DNA of 33,541 bases from Candidatus Gastranaerophilales bacterium (GCA_944323325.1 CALUSF010000007.1:1-33541); one strand, 5' to 3'; positions 9,170 to 17,382 are shown, counted from the first letter of the stretch. Made by a program: numbers and translations. The notes: generated from the letters alone by a model not told the origin.

Positions 9170-10006
9170 CTATTGCGTAGCCATTTCCATAGCCGATTGC
9201 AGCAAGTCTTTATTAGATTTAATAAGTGCATTTACAAGTTCCATCTGAACTTTTGCCTGTTGATAATCCGCCATGTTATTTTTAAAATCCGTATTTGCCT
9301 GTTCTAATAATCCTGAACGAATTTCGCCGCGGCCGACAACCGGCTTACCGGATTCGGGTGTTTCAACATAAACACCGTCCTTTACTTCATACAAGCCGTT
9401 TGGATTATGGAAGTTTGCAGTTGCTATTTTATATAAAGGTACTGAACGGTTACCGCCGTCGGCCTTTCCGTATATTGTTCCGTCATTTTTAATTTCATAC
9501 TCGTCATACTTTCCTAAAAATTTACCGTTATTCGGATCAATCCATAGTTTTATATTAGTAGTCGGAATACTCAACGCTCCGCCTTTTAACGCCGTATCCT
9601 GGTACAAATCGGCACTGATGGATTTCGTACCTGACATTATTTCACCTTTATCGTTAAGAATATACCCTTGAACAGTAGCACCGTTTGCTGCTCGGTATAC
9701 ACCTTCTCCGTCAAATGTAAATTCACCCAGACGAGTATAAGAAACACTTCCTTCAGGAGATCTTAAGACAAAGTATCCGGTTCCTTCAAAAAACAAGTTC
9801 TCATTAGATGTCCCGGGGGTAGATTTTCCTTGTCCGAGGTTCTTAATATTGTTATCAATAACGGCTCCGCCAAGAAATGTTTTGAACGTAACTTTATTTT
9901 CTCTGAAACCCGGTGTATAGGCGTTTGTTAAGTTATCCGCCAATACGTCCATCCAGAGGGTAGTCGCTTTTTGAGTGTTAATTGCGGTTGTGTAAATGTC
10001 ATTCAT
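9170..10006 (-). CDS. Flagellar hook-basal body protein, FlgE/FlgF/FlgG family
   Basis: Axial flagellar protein of 278 residues, the size of the rod proteins FlgF and FlgG rather than a hook FlgE. It has the family N-terminus (DVLADNLTNAYTPGFRENKV, about 20-39), the middle motif GTGYFVLRSPEGSVSYTRLGEFTFD and a C-terminal helix (about 235-275, MADYQQAKVQMELVNALIKS) of the kind that packs with the N-terminal helix in the rod or hook. Its start overlaps the FliK-like stop by 8 bases, with AAGGG as ribosome site, so translation is coupled. It is last in the minus-strand FliJ-FliK operon and ends before a strong terminator. Whether it is FlgF, FlgG or a divergent second hook protein cannot be settled by reading. 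Confidence 0.88.
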   Translation of the reverse strand: MNDIYTTAINTQKATTLWMDVLADNLTNAYTPGFRENKVTFKTFLGGAVIDNNIKNLGQGKSTPGTSNENLFFEGTGYFVLRSPEGSVSYTRLGEFTFDGEGVYRAANGATVQGYILNDKGEIMSGTKSISADLYQDTALKGGALSIPTTNIKLWIDPNNGKFLGKYDEYEIKNDGTIYGKADGGNRSVPLYKIATANFHNPNGLYEVKDGVYVETPESGKPVVGRGEIRSGLLEQANTDFKNNMADYQQAKVQMELVNALIKSNKDLLQSAMEMATQ

Positions 10007-11219
10007 CTTTACGTCCCTTCTTTTGGTTATCTTTTTCGTCTTGTTTTTGTTTACGTTGATTTAATTCATCGTACTCAATATTGCTTTCATCAAATTTTTG
10101 TCTGAGAAGCGGAAGGTTTTCTTTAAGGTACGCTTCCGCAACTTGTGAACTTGGAAGGAAATCCGCAGAGATTTTTCCTTCCCTGCCTACTTTTATAATG
10201 ACAGAAATGTTATTGTCAAAATCTATTCTTACAGGCTGGTTATCTTTCATTGATTTAGCAATTAAATCGGCTAGAGTCTGGGAAACTTTTGCTGATTGTA
10301 TATTCTTTGCATTTACTTCTGCAGCACCTTTTTCAACAAGATTGACAAAGAAATCCACATCGGATTTATCCATTATTACATTGTCATATTTAACAACGGT
10401 TTCAACGGTTATATTGGTCTTTGTATCAACTCTTTTTACACCTTCCGCATTAATAACCGTTTTCGTATCACTCTTTATTTGTTTTTCATCTTCTTGTTGA
10501 TTTTGTTCGGAGAGCATCATATTTCTGTTTGCAATTGCAATATTTTCATTCATTGTAGAAAGAATTTCACGCTCTTCTTTTAAGTCCGCCTCATTAATGC
10601 TTAATTTCATTTCCGCTTTTTCATTATTCATAAAATTGCTAAACGGCTGCTCACCTGTATTAAAATTCATGTTCAGATTCATTTGCGGAGTAAGCTGCTG
10701 TTCTTTTACGTCCTGAATGTTCATATCATTATTAATCAAAGTATTTTCCTCTTTATTATTTATTGGCGGTTTAGTCGGAATAAAGTTTTCATCTTTTTTA
10801 AAATCATTGCCAGATTCTGCCTGATTTTCATTAGGATTTAACTTGTTATTTATTTCATTGACCATATTTTGGAGCCCGTCGTAAATACTTTCCAAACCTT
10901 TGTCTTCATTATCTTCTTTTTTTTCAGAATCAGAAGACTTGTCATTTAAATTTTTATCCGACTCCTTATTTTCATCAGCCTGCTCAGCTTTTTCTGTTTT
11001 CAAATCGTCTTTTTCTTCAACCGTATTATCAGCTTTATCATCATTTGAAGCACTTTCTTCAACTAATGATTCTTCTGCTTCTTCAGTTTCACTCTTTTTC
11101 AAACTCTTTAACTCTTCTGCAAATTTTGCAGATGATTCGTCAGTTTGTACAGCAGACGATGCCCTTGTCGTACTTACAGGCGTTGATGATGTGATTTGTG
11201 ATTTTGCTTCAATATTCAT
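9999..11219 (-). CDS. fliK: FliK-like flagellar hook-length control protein (first copy)
   Basis: 406 residues. The first 300 are disordered, Glu/Lys/Asp/Asn-rich and low in complexity (about 45-115 strongly acidic), as in FliK molecular rulers. The C-terminal region about 310-385 has the FliK substrate-switch fold pattern: VRIDFDNNISVIIKVGREGK, then FLPSSQVAEAYLKENLPLLR and a final strand. The usual LxPExLGxV core is less well kept than in the second FliK at 15400-16776. It begins one base after the FliJ-like stop and overlaps the next gene by 8 bases. The tail is highly basic and charged (QKQDEKDNQKKGRKDE). Function is inferred from domain pattern and context. Confidence 0.75.
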   Translation of the reverse strand: MNIEAKSQITSSTPVSTTRASSAVQTDESSAKFAEELKSLKKSETEEAEESLVEESASNDDKADNTVEEKDDLKTEKAEQADENKESDKNLNDKSSDSEKKEDNEDKGLESIYDGLQNMVNEINNKLNPNENQAESGNDFKKDENFIPTKPPINNKEENTLINNDMNIQDVKEQQLTPQMNLNMNFNTGEQPFSNFMNNEKAEMKLSINEADLKEEREILSTMNENIAIANRNMMLSEQNQQEDEKQIKSDTKTVINAEGVKRVDTKTNITVETVVKYDNVIMDKSDVDFFVNLVEKGAAEVNAKNIQSAKVSQTLADLIAKSMKDNQPVRIDFDNNISVIIKVGREGKISADFLPSSQVAEAYLKENLPLLRQKFDESNIEYDELNQRKQKQDEKDNQKKGRKDE

Positions 11220-11220
11220 T

Positions 11221-11703
11221 TTATTCCGTCTCTATTCGTTTTAACTGTGCTTCTAACTCTTGTTCCTCGGCTTCTTCTCTGGAGTGAATAAAAAACCGCT
11301 GTACGCCTATTTCAGAAAATTGTTTTAATTCTATTGCCTTTTGTTCTTCCAGGTATGCCTCTTTTTGTTTTTCCTTATGTTTTTCTAAAACTTTTACCGC
11401 TTGTTCCAGCTTAACCAGTTTACGCTGTTCCTCTTCTAAAATTGCCTGTAAACGCTGCCGTTCTTGTTCTAAGGCATCCGCCTTATCCCATAAGTGGTGG
11501 AGATAATTGTCATAATATTCCATCATTCTGAAATCAGCGGTTCTTTTATTCTTGATTGTTTGTTGAATTTCTGCTTCATTTTGCCGGATTTTTTCTTCTG
11601 CTATATATACATCCTGCTGCGCTTTTTGTACAACTAACAGTTGTTCTTCTTTTTTTCGGATACGAAAATCAAGTATTTTTTGCAGTCTGTATACAAAGGG
11701 CAT
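11221..11703 (-). CDS. fliJ: FliJ-like flagellar export coiled-coil protein (first copy)
   Basis: 160 residues, almost entirely a charged coiled coil, beginning with the FliJ signature F-x-YRLQKILDFR at residues 3-14. FliJ is the central stalk of the flagellar type III ATPase complex and cycles export chaperones. The ATG is supported because the signature starts at once after it; the ribosome site (GTGAGA) is weak. It heads the operon FliJ-FliK-hook protein. A second FliJ of similar length at 14954-15397 heads the mirror-image cassette on the other strand; the two share the N-terminal signature but little else. Confidence 0.82.
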   Translation of the reverse strand: MPFVYRLQKILDFRIRKKEEQLLVVQKAQQDVYIAEEKIRQNEAEIQQTIKNKRTADFRMMEYYDNYLHHLWDKADALEQERQRLQAILEEEQRKLVKLEQAVKVLEKHKEKQKEAYLEEQKAIELKQFSEIGVQRFFIHSREEAEEQELEAQLKRIETE

Positions 11704-11762
11704 AATATATTCTCACATTTGTATTCTGACAGATATTCAACTTTTTTAATACATCTATTTGT

Positions 11763-11791
11763 ATGATTAATTATTTTTTCAAAATTGTCAA
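11763..11791 (-). promoter_or_regulatory. Possible sigma70 promoter of the minus-strand flagellar cassette
   Basis: On the minus strand a perfect TTGACA (11786-11791), 17 bases, then AATCAT (11763-11768, 4 of 6). The start would be about 53 bases before the FliJ-like ATG. No sigma28 element was found here. Confidence 0.4.
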
Positions 11792-11826
11792 AAATAATAC
11801 TTAAGAACTATGTAAAAAGGGTTCAA

Positions 11827-11854
11827 TTCAAGTTAAAATATTACATATTACGAT
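11827..11854 (+). promoter_or_regulatory. Weak promoter candidate for the two-helix FKG protein
   Basis: TTCAAG (11827-11832), 16 bases, TACGAT (11849-11854). The -35 is poor. The same -10 hexamer TACGAT occurs in the efflux and aldolase promoter candidates of this window. Confidence 0.3.
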
Positions 11855-11878
11855 ATTAAAGAAAGTGTGTGTGAGATT

Positions 11879-12298
11879 ATGATTCAAGCTGTGAATGCCT
11901 TTACTCCTAAGGTATTATTTAAGGGGCATGAAAATATTAATCCCGTAAATCGAAAAATGGAAAGACGCATTGCCGTTATTAATTCTGCCGGTATTTCCGG
12001 TGTAATAGGAGCCGTTACTGCAATTATCACAAGGAATTATACTTCTTCTTGGAAAAACGCAAGTTTATTAGGTCTTGGTGCCGGTTTAATCACAATGGTT
12101 GTAGTCTGTCCAAAACTCCTTTACCGTGCGGGAGTTAGAGCTTATACAAAGGAAAAAGAGCTGGAAGTATTTACAAAAGAAAAAGAAGTTCAAAAAAAAC
12201 TGCTTGCGGATGTTGATGAAGCCATAAATACTCATGGAGACGACTTACAAGACAAAATTGAAAATTATGCCAAAGCAACTTGCCACAAAGGCTGTTAG
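11879..12298 (+). CDS. Two-helix membrane protein with N-terminal FKG motif, unknown function
   Basis: 139 residues from the ATG at 11879, chosen because GTGAG lies just before it; an in-frame GTG at 11867 would add four residues. An N-terminal segment with Phe-Lys-Gly at 14-16 precedes a basic stretch (NRKMERR). Two membrane helices follow (about RIAVINSAGISGVIGAVTAI and SLLGLGAGLITMVVVCPKLL), then a soluble charged helix of about 50 residues. The FKG context resembles the N-terminus of the AAA+ protein at 31281-32777. Not a recognised family. Its stop overlaps the stop of the convergent gene by 3 bases, and no terminator is visible between them. Confidence 0.75.
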   Translation: MIQAVNAFTPKVLFKGHENINPVNRKMERRIAVINSAGISGVIGAVTAIITRNYTSSWKNASLLGLGAGLITMVVVCPKLLYRAGVRAYTKEKELEVFTKEKEVQKKLLADVDEAINTHGDDLQDKIENYAKATCHKGC

Positions 12299-12732
12299 CC
12301 CATAGGAGTATGCTTGCCGAATCCAAACCCCTCTTTTAAAACAGTATAAAGACCGCTGATTACAAGTCCCCAAGCACCGGCCTTTGCCCATCTGCCTTTA
12401 CCGGCAAGTGCCAGAGATGCACAGGTTACGGGAATAAGATTTTTACCTAATGAATCAAAAAATCCCGTTAATGCACCTTTTATTTTGCCGTAAATATTTA
12501 CAAGCGGTGTATTCATACGAAAATCCTTAACTCTTTTTTGTATAGCATTATCTACAAAGCTCTCCCTGTCAAGAGTCCTTGAAGTATCGTGCAAACGTAT
12601 AAAATGATCCGCCTCAAGGTTTTGGGCAACCCTTCCGGACATATCACCGCCGATTTTGACCGCGTCATACAGAACCGCGCCCATTCCGACGACACCTGCT
12701 GTTTTACATGCTATATTTGCTACTATTCCCAT
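12295..12732 (-). CDS. Small hydrophobic protein, unknown function
   Basis: 145 residues. An Ala/Gly-rich N-terminal helix (about 3-25, AGVVGMGAVLYDAV) and two C-terminal hydrophobic stretches (about 95-130, LIPVTCASLALAG and AGAWGLVISGLYTVL) flank a charged middle. There is no signal peptide, so this is likely an integral or peripheral membrane protein. It starts 2 bases after the stop of the HEAT-like gene, with AAAGG inside that gene's last codons, so the pair is an operon. It shares a tail-to-tail stop overlap with the two-helix gene. No family recognised. Confidence 0.75.
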   Translation of the reverse strand: MGIVANIACKTAGVVGMGAVLYDAVKIGGDMSGRVAQNLEADHFIRLHDTSRTLDRESFVDNAIQKRVKDFRMNTPLVNIYGKIKGALTGFFDSLGKNLIPVTCASLALAGKGRWAKAGAWGLVISGLYTVLKEGFGFGKHTPMG

Positions 12733-12734
12733 CT

Positions 12735-13640
12735 TTACTGTACCTTTGTTTTATTTGTTGTTTTTGAAACATTTCGGACCTCTTTGCCTGCAGACATCTT
12801 TAGTAAAATATCCGCTGCCTGCAAAACATCTTCTTTATCCGCATTCGGATTTACCTGAATCTTTTGAAGCAGCTGCACCGTATAATCATTACCGCTTGCA
12901 AGTCTAGAAGAGAATGCGCTCAACGAAGCTATTCTGACTAATTTTGAAGGGTCCTGAAGCATTTTATTTAACAGAGCATTTAACGCTGCATCATCATATC
13001 TTCTTTTATCTTCATCCAATCTGGTTAAAATTTCTTTTGATGCCATTAAACGAATTTCATCGTCAGGATTGTTTAAATAATTTTCCAGAGATTTGATATA
13101 TTCATCCGTAAGCGGTATTATATCAGACTTTTCTTCATTTTTTTTCTCAGATTTTATTTGTGCTTCGCGCTCATTGAGGTTATTAATTATATCCGTAGAC
13201 TTTGTCATATCCTCTTGTTTTGCGCCTTCGAAAACATCAGACACGCCATCAGAACTTACCGGAAGGGCTTGTTGAATTTCCTGGGGATTAACCGCGGATT
13301 TTTCCGCAGAACCGGCAGACAATTTCTGTAAACCATCGTTTTCAGACTTTCTTTCCCCTGTAGGCACACCCGCTTGATAATTATAATTATTCAAATAATA
13401 TTGAGGAGGGTAAGCAGCCGGCGTTGTTTGAGGAGCAGTTTGGGGATGTAATTCCTGTATAGCCTGCGGATTATTCTCCGGGCTCGTCATATAATACTGC
13501 TGTGACGCAGGGTAAATCTGACCGTCCCTTGCAGGATTACAGATTCCGTACCCGTTAGCACCGGCATATACCGCCGGATTTGCAATTTGTATCGTTACTC
13601 CCGAATAGTTCGGCTGAGGATTAATCATCGAATTTGTCAT
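12735..13640 (-). CDS. HEAT-like repeat protein with disordered Pro/Gln/Tyr-rich N-terminus
   Basis: 301 residues from the ATG at 13640, preferred because AAGGTGG lies about 10 bases before it; a longer reading to 13856 has no ribosome site and would cross the divergent aldolase start. Residues 1-115 are Pro, Gln, Asn and Tyr rich (PAAYPPQYYLNNYNYQAG), likely disordered. Residues 130-180 are charged. Residues 180-290 form paired helices (LENYLNNPDDEIRLMASKEI, LLNKMLQDPSKLVRIASLSA) typical of HEAT/Armadillo scaffolds. It is probably a protein-interaction scaffold with an unknown partner. It is in an operon with the small hydrophobic protein. Confidence 0.78.
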   Translation of the reverse strand: MTNSMINPQPNYSGVTIQIANPAVYAGANGYGICNPARDGQIYPASQQYYMTSPENNPQAIQELHPQTAPQTTPAAYPPQYYLNNYNYQAGVPTGERKSENDGLQKLSAGSAEKSAVNPQEIQQALPVSSDGVSDVFEGAKQEDMTKSTDIINNLNEREAQIKSEKKNEEKSDIIPLTDEYIKSLENYLNNPDDEIRLMASKEILTRLDEDKRRYDDAALNALLNKMLQDPSKLVRIASLSAFSSRLASGNDYTVQLLQKIQVNPNADKEDVLQAADILLKMSAGKEVRNVSKTTNKTKVQ

Positions 13641-13698
13641 ACCACTTTCCACCTTCTGTTGTACACTTATATATATAAAGTAAAGTCCACAATAAAAA

Positions 13699-13727
13699 TT
13701 GCCAGTTTGCAACATTTTTGTTACGAT
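13699..13727 (+). promoter_or_regulatory. Possible promoter of the HMGL-type aldolase
   Basis: TTGCCA (13699-13704), 17 bases, TACGAT (13722-13727). Transcription would begin near 13734, leaving only about ten bases of leader, which overlaps the AGAGG ribosome site; the call is therefore tentative. Confidence 0.35.
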
Positions 13728-13743
13728 ATGTAAAGAGGTTTTT

Positions 13744-14592
13744 ATGGGAATTAAAGTTTTAGACTGCACACTAAGAGACGGCGCGTACGTTGTTAATTCT
13801 TTATTCGGGAAAGAAACAATTAAAGATATTATAACAAGCCTGCATTCTGCCGGCATTGATATAATAGAATGCGGATGGCTTAAAGATTGTTCATATAATA
13901 AAGATTCTGTATTTTATAATACACCGGAAGATTTAAAAAATTTATCTTCTGATTTTGCACTTATGTTTGACTACGGGAAATACAATATTAATAAACTAAA
14001 TAAAACCTGCAGCAGCATAATTATAAGAATAGCATTCCATAAAAACAACCTTGATGAGATTTCATTTGCGACCGAACAGATTAAAACAAAAGGATACAAA
14101 GTTTTTTTACAACCTTCTTATATAACGGAATATTCGGAAAAAGAGATTGAGAATTTATGTAAAAGGGCTGATTTCATAAATGCTGATGCGGTTTATATAG
14201 TCGATTCTTCAGGCTCAATGTATCCGGAAGATTTGGCAAGGATTATTCCGGTATTTAATGAAAATGTAAGTAAAAATATAGAAATCGGCTTTCATTCTCA
14301 TAACAATATTCAACTGTCTTTCGGACTTGCAATCCAATTTATTAATACGTTAAAGACACGAAATATAATCGTTGATTCCTCTCTCTGCGGCTTAGGACGC
14401 GGTGCGGGAAATATAAAAACCGAACTCTTGGCGGAATATCTTAATAAGAGTGAAAAACACTATGATACAATAATTATCCAAAAATGTATTGATAAAAACA
14501 TTTTGCCGTTATATAAAAAATACAATTGGGAATACACCCCGCAGCTCGGACTAAAAGGAATTAAGGGGCTTCACCCTAACGAAGAATTGTAA
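13744..14592 (+). CDS. HMGL/pyruvate-carboxyltransferase family aldolase, short form
   Basis: 282 residues from the ATG at 13744 (AGAGG 5 bases before it; a longer TTG reading has no such site). This is a TIM-barrel metal-dependent aldolase related to 4-hydroxy-2-oxovalerate aldolase and isopropylmalate synthase. DCTLRDG (6-13) carries the metal Asp and catalytic Arg. IGFHSHNN (181-188) carries the two metal His. SLCGLGRGAGN (213-223) is the family glycine loop. Members usually run beyond the HPN segment; this one stops six residues after the H of GLHPNEEL, so it lacks the C-terminal helical domain. The ORF is otherwise intact, with no frame break seen. The substrate is unknown. It stands alone, diverging from the HEAT-like operon. 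Confidence 0.82.
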   Translation: MGIKVLDCTLRDGAYVVNSLFGKETIKDIITSLHSAGIDIIECGWLKDCSYNKDSVFYNTPEDLKNLSSDFALMFDYGKYNINKLNKTCSSIIIRIAFHKNNLDEISFATEQIKTKGYKVFLQPSYITEYSEKEIENLCKRADFINADAVYIVDSSGSMYPEDLARIIPVFNENVSKNIEIGFHSHNNIQLSFGLAIQFINTLKTRNIIVDSSLCGLGRGAGNIKTELLAEYLNKSEKHYDTIIIQKCIDKNILPLYKKYNWEYTPQLGLKGIKGLHPNEEL

Positions 14593-14953
14593 AAAACTCA
14601 AAAAAATTTTTATACCAATGTAGTGCCAACGTTAAGGTTTAATGTATTATATTACCCAAAATCAACAATATACAAAAGCTATGAATAATTTTGCACCAAA
14701 TCCGGGTGAATTTGTACAAAAATCCGGAATTGTTTCGCTATATACAGAAAATGCCGAAAACTTTTCTTTTCTTCTTTTACAAATACAAATAATACAAACG
14801 TGTTTTAGATGCCGCACCCCATCTTTACCCCTTTCACCCCTTCCCCCTTTGATTTATTTCAAAAATTTCAACCATATAAACGATGGTAAGCATGCCGTCA
14901 TGCTGTAAAGTATTAGAGGTACTAAATGTATCATTTTGGTGAGGTAGGTAAAA
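14593..14953. other. Intergenic region before the plus-strand flagellar cassette
   Basis: 361 bases without a convincing gene; an 88-codon reading here has no ribosome site and unlikely composition. It holds an A/T-rich start, a long pyrimidine-biased stretch with C runs (about 14819-14850), TATAAA at 14875-14880 without a well-spaced -35, and a palindrome AGCATG-CCGT-CATGCT (14889-14904) about 50 bases before the FliJ start. No sigma28 element with correct spacing was found. The promoter of the flagellar cassette should be here but is not clear. Confidence 0.5.
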
Positions 14954-15397
14954 TTGAAGAAATTCAAGTTTCGATTGCAGGTCGTTCTTGATATGCGAGA
15001 AAAAGAACTTGAGCAAAAGCAAATGGAAATGGCAAAAATTGTTTCTGCACTAAATCAACAGCAAGAAAAGCTTCAAAATATTTTACACGCACAGAGCCAA
15101 AATTCCGAAAAGCTTGACACACTCTATAATTCCGGAGAACTCGACATTGTTCAAATAGAAGCCCATCGAGACTTTGGTATAAAACTTGCCGGCGATATCA
15201 AAAATCAGGAAAGAATTATTGATAATACGAAAGCAATTCTCAAAAGGAAACAAATGGAGGTACAAGAGGCTTACAAAAAGGTAGAAACGCTCAAAAAGCT
15301 TAAAGAAAAGCAGGAGAAAGAGTTTTACAAAGAATTCCTGTATCAGGAAATGAAAGAAATTGATGATATTACATCCGCAAGATTTAACATAGGATAA
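14954..15397 (+). CDS. fliJ: FliJ, flagellar export coiled-coil protein (second copy)
   Basis: 147 residues, charged coiled coil throughout, beginning with the FliJ signature KFKFRLQVVLDMREKE. The start is a TTG: an in-frame TAG lies three codons upstream (14945-14947) and the next in-frame ATG is at codon 14, past the signature, so TTG is the only start that keeps it. GAGGTAGG lies just before it. It is the first gene of the cassette FliJ-FliK-FlgD-FlgE; FliK starts two bases after its stop. Confidence 0.87.
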   Translation: MKKFKFRLQVVLDMREKELEQKQMEMAKIVSALNQQQEKLQNILHAQSQNSEKLDTLYNSGELDIVQIEAHRDFGIKLAGDIKNQERIIDNTKAILKRKQMEVQEAYKKVETLKKLKEKQEKEFYKEFLYQEMKEIDDITSARFNIG

Positions 15398-15399
15398 AA

Positions 15400-16776
15400 A
15401 TGACAACAGCAGTTCTAAACAATCTAAATAATACTTTTAAAAATACAGTTGAAAGTCCGGCAAATCGAAATACGTTTGCAAAAAGCAATGATTTTCAAAA
15501 GCTTTTGGATAAAACAAGCGGAAAGCAGGAGACAACATCTTTTTATTCCAAAACTGATAACAATAAAATGAATAAAACTTCCGATACTGATTCATCCGTT
15601 GTACATAATCAGCAAGAAACAGATAAAAAACAACCGGAAAATGATAGTAATATATCAGAAAAAAATGAGACTGAAAACAAAACAACAGAGAATAATGTAG
15701 ATAAAAACAACGCTGCGGATAATCAGCCTCAAGATATTAACAAAGAAGAAAACAGTACGAACAGTACAGATAAAGCTGAAAATTCTTTAGACGGAGAGTA
15801 CATTACAGATTGGGAACTTTTATCAAATATTACAGATGTTAAAACCGATACAACGGAAGAATCTTCAGATGAAACTGAAACAGCGGGAGACAATACCGAA
15901 ATGAAAACCAATATCACAAAAGAAATAGTACAAAATATTATTCCGCCAGAAAATTCTCTTCAAAATACAAAAATTCCTGAAAATGACACAACCGAAAATC
16001 AGGAAACTTTAGAGATAACCTTCGATAAAAGTTCATTAAACACAACCGCGGAAAGTCTTACAAAAAATATAACAGCGCAGGAAAGCCAGACAGTTAATAA
16101 CATTACAACAAAAACCGAAAACGATGAAACTGAAGGCAAAACTCTTGAAGAATTAGTTGATGAAGAAACATTAAACGAGTTAAATATAGAATCAGTAGAG
16201 ACTGAAACAAGCAGCAGCGGAGATAATAGTTCAGATTTAATGCAGAATCAAAGTCCGCAGGAACAAGGTGTAAAAGCAATGCTTCAAGCAGATGCGGATT
16301 TTACGGTTGAGATGAAAACAGAAATTAAACCGACAAACGTTCAAACTGCTAAGCCTTCTGCTGCAGAAACCAATCCGAGTAAAATTCTTGAACAGATAAG
16401 CAAGCAGCTTGAAGGATTAAATAACGGTTCAAAAGTTAACATCGTATTAAATCCGGAGTCTTTGGGCAAAGTATCTGTTCAGTTAATTAATACTAAAGAA
16501 GGTTTGTCCGCACAATTCACCGTTGCAACCCAAGATGCAAAAAATCTTCTCATGAAAGGGCTTGACGGTTTAAAAGATACACTGGTATCACATGGCGTAA
16601 GCGTAGATACTGTTACAGTCAAAATGAATGACACACAAAAAAGTGAATATAATCCCGATTGGACCGAAGAGGAAGGCTCAAGAGGCGGTAACAAAGAACA
16701 AGAACAAAGAAAAGAACATCATGATGAAAAACAATTTGAACAGATGATATCTTTTGCACAAAATGATGAAACTTAA
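15400..16776 (+). CDS. fliK: FliK, flagellar hook-length control protein (second copy)
   Basis: 458 residues. Residues 1-320 are a Thr/Asn/Glu/Lys-rich disordered ruler. The C-terminal substrate-switch domain (about 325-410) carries the canonical core VNIVLNPESLGKVSVQLINT followed by LSAQFTVATQDAKNLLMKGL, which is closer to the standard FliK consensus than the minus-strand copy. The tail is Glu/Gln/His-rich. FliK stops hook growth and switches the export gate to filament substrates. It lies between FliJ and FlgD, the usual order. Confidence 0.93.
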   Translation: MTTAVLNNLNNTFKNTVESPANRNTFAKSNDFQKLLDKTSGKQETTSFYSKTDNNKMNKTSDTDSSVVHNQQETDKKQPENDSNISEKNETENKTTENNVDKNNAADNQPQDINKEENSTNSTDKAENSLDGEYITDWELLSNITDVKTDTTEESSDETETAGDNTEMKTNITKEIVQNIIPPENSLQNTKIPENDTTENQETLEITFDKSSLNTTAESLTKNITAQESQTVNNITTKTENDETEGKTLEELVDEETLNELNIESVETETSSSGDNSSDLMQNQSPQEQGVKAMLQADADFTVEMKTEIKPTNVQTAKPSAAETNPSKILEQISKQLEGLNNGSKVNIVLNPESLGKVSVQLINTKEGLSAQFTVATQDAKNLLMKGLDGLKDTLVSHGVSVDTVTVKMNDTQKSEYNPDWTEEEGSRGGNKEQEQRKEHHDEKQFEQMISFAQNDET

Positions 16777-16794
16777 AACACGGGAGAGAAGTTT

Positions 16795-17319
16795 ATGAGT
16801 ACCATAAGCAGCGAAATAACAGCAATGCAGAATCAAACTGCATACAATCAAACAGATGTCGGAAGAACAACAAGCACAGACACAAGTGATGCAAATATGT
16901 TTTTAACACTTATGCTGCAACAATTACAAAATCAGGATCCGACCCAGCCTACAGATAATACGGAATGGCTTGCACAGTTGGCACAATATTCAACATTGGA
17001 ACAAATGACACAGATGAATGAAGGCTTTGAAGATTGTATGAGTTATCTTTCAGCACTATATTCTGACATTGCCGCAAATGCAGAAATTACACAAACACTA
17101 TCCATGATTGGTAAAGAAGTTACAATAAAAATACCTTCAGAAAAAGAAGGAGAAGAAGATACAGTTGTCAGCGGAATCGTCACTGAAGCAAGCTTTGAAG
17201 ACGGAACCGGCAAAGTAAAAGTTAACGGTGAATATTATTCAATAGCTAATATTGTATCAATAAGAGAAGAAGGTTCTTCGGATACAGTAAGTGACAGCAC
17301 CGACCAAAATGCTGCATAA
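16795..17319 (+). CDS. flgD: FlgD, flagellar hook-assembly scaffold
   Basis: Hook-capping protein required for hook polymerisation. The 174 residues include the FlgD signature FLTLMLQQLQNQDPTQPTDN and then LAQLAQYSTLEQM (about 35-72). The C-terminal part (about 100-160) is one short beta domain rather than the larger Ig/tudor pair of the enterobacterial protein (231 residues), as in other short FlgDs. GGGAGAG lies 6 bases before the ATG, 18 bases after FliK. Confidence 0.95.
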   Translation: MSTISSEITAMQNQTAYNQTDVGRTTSTDTSDANMFLTLMLQQLQNQDPTQPTDNTEWLAQLAQYSTLEQMTQMNEGFEDCMSYLSALYSDIAANAEITQTLSMIGKEVTIKIPSEKEGEEDTVVSGIVTEASFEDGTGKVKVNGEYYSIANIVSIREEGSSDTVSDSTDQNAA

Positions 17320-17382
17320 TCAAAAATTTAACCTTAGTAAAAACAACAAAAATACAAGTTACCGGAAGAGAGGAGAGAACTA

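Noticed and set aside
10900-11244. Ser/Phe-rich plus-strand frame
   Set aside because: Shadow of the acidic low-complexity part of the FliK-like gene.
13641-13856. N-terminal extension of the HEAT-like gene
   Set aside because: It would overlap the divergent aldolase start and lacks a ribosome site, whereas the ATG at 13640 has AAGGTGG.
14611-14640. Sigma54-like TGGCAC on the minus strand
   Set aside because: The second element is off spacing (TTGG one base early) and no gene lies downstream on that strand in a suitable position.
14753-14760. GCCGAAAA as a sigma28 -10 for the plus-strand flagellar cassette
   Set aside because: No TAAA at the 15-base spacing; the position holds TTCG.
14642-14908. 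88-codon frame before fliJ
   Set aside because: No ribosome site; crosses the C-rich tract and ends with no recognisable domain; composition unlike neighbours.
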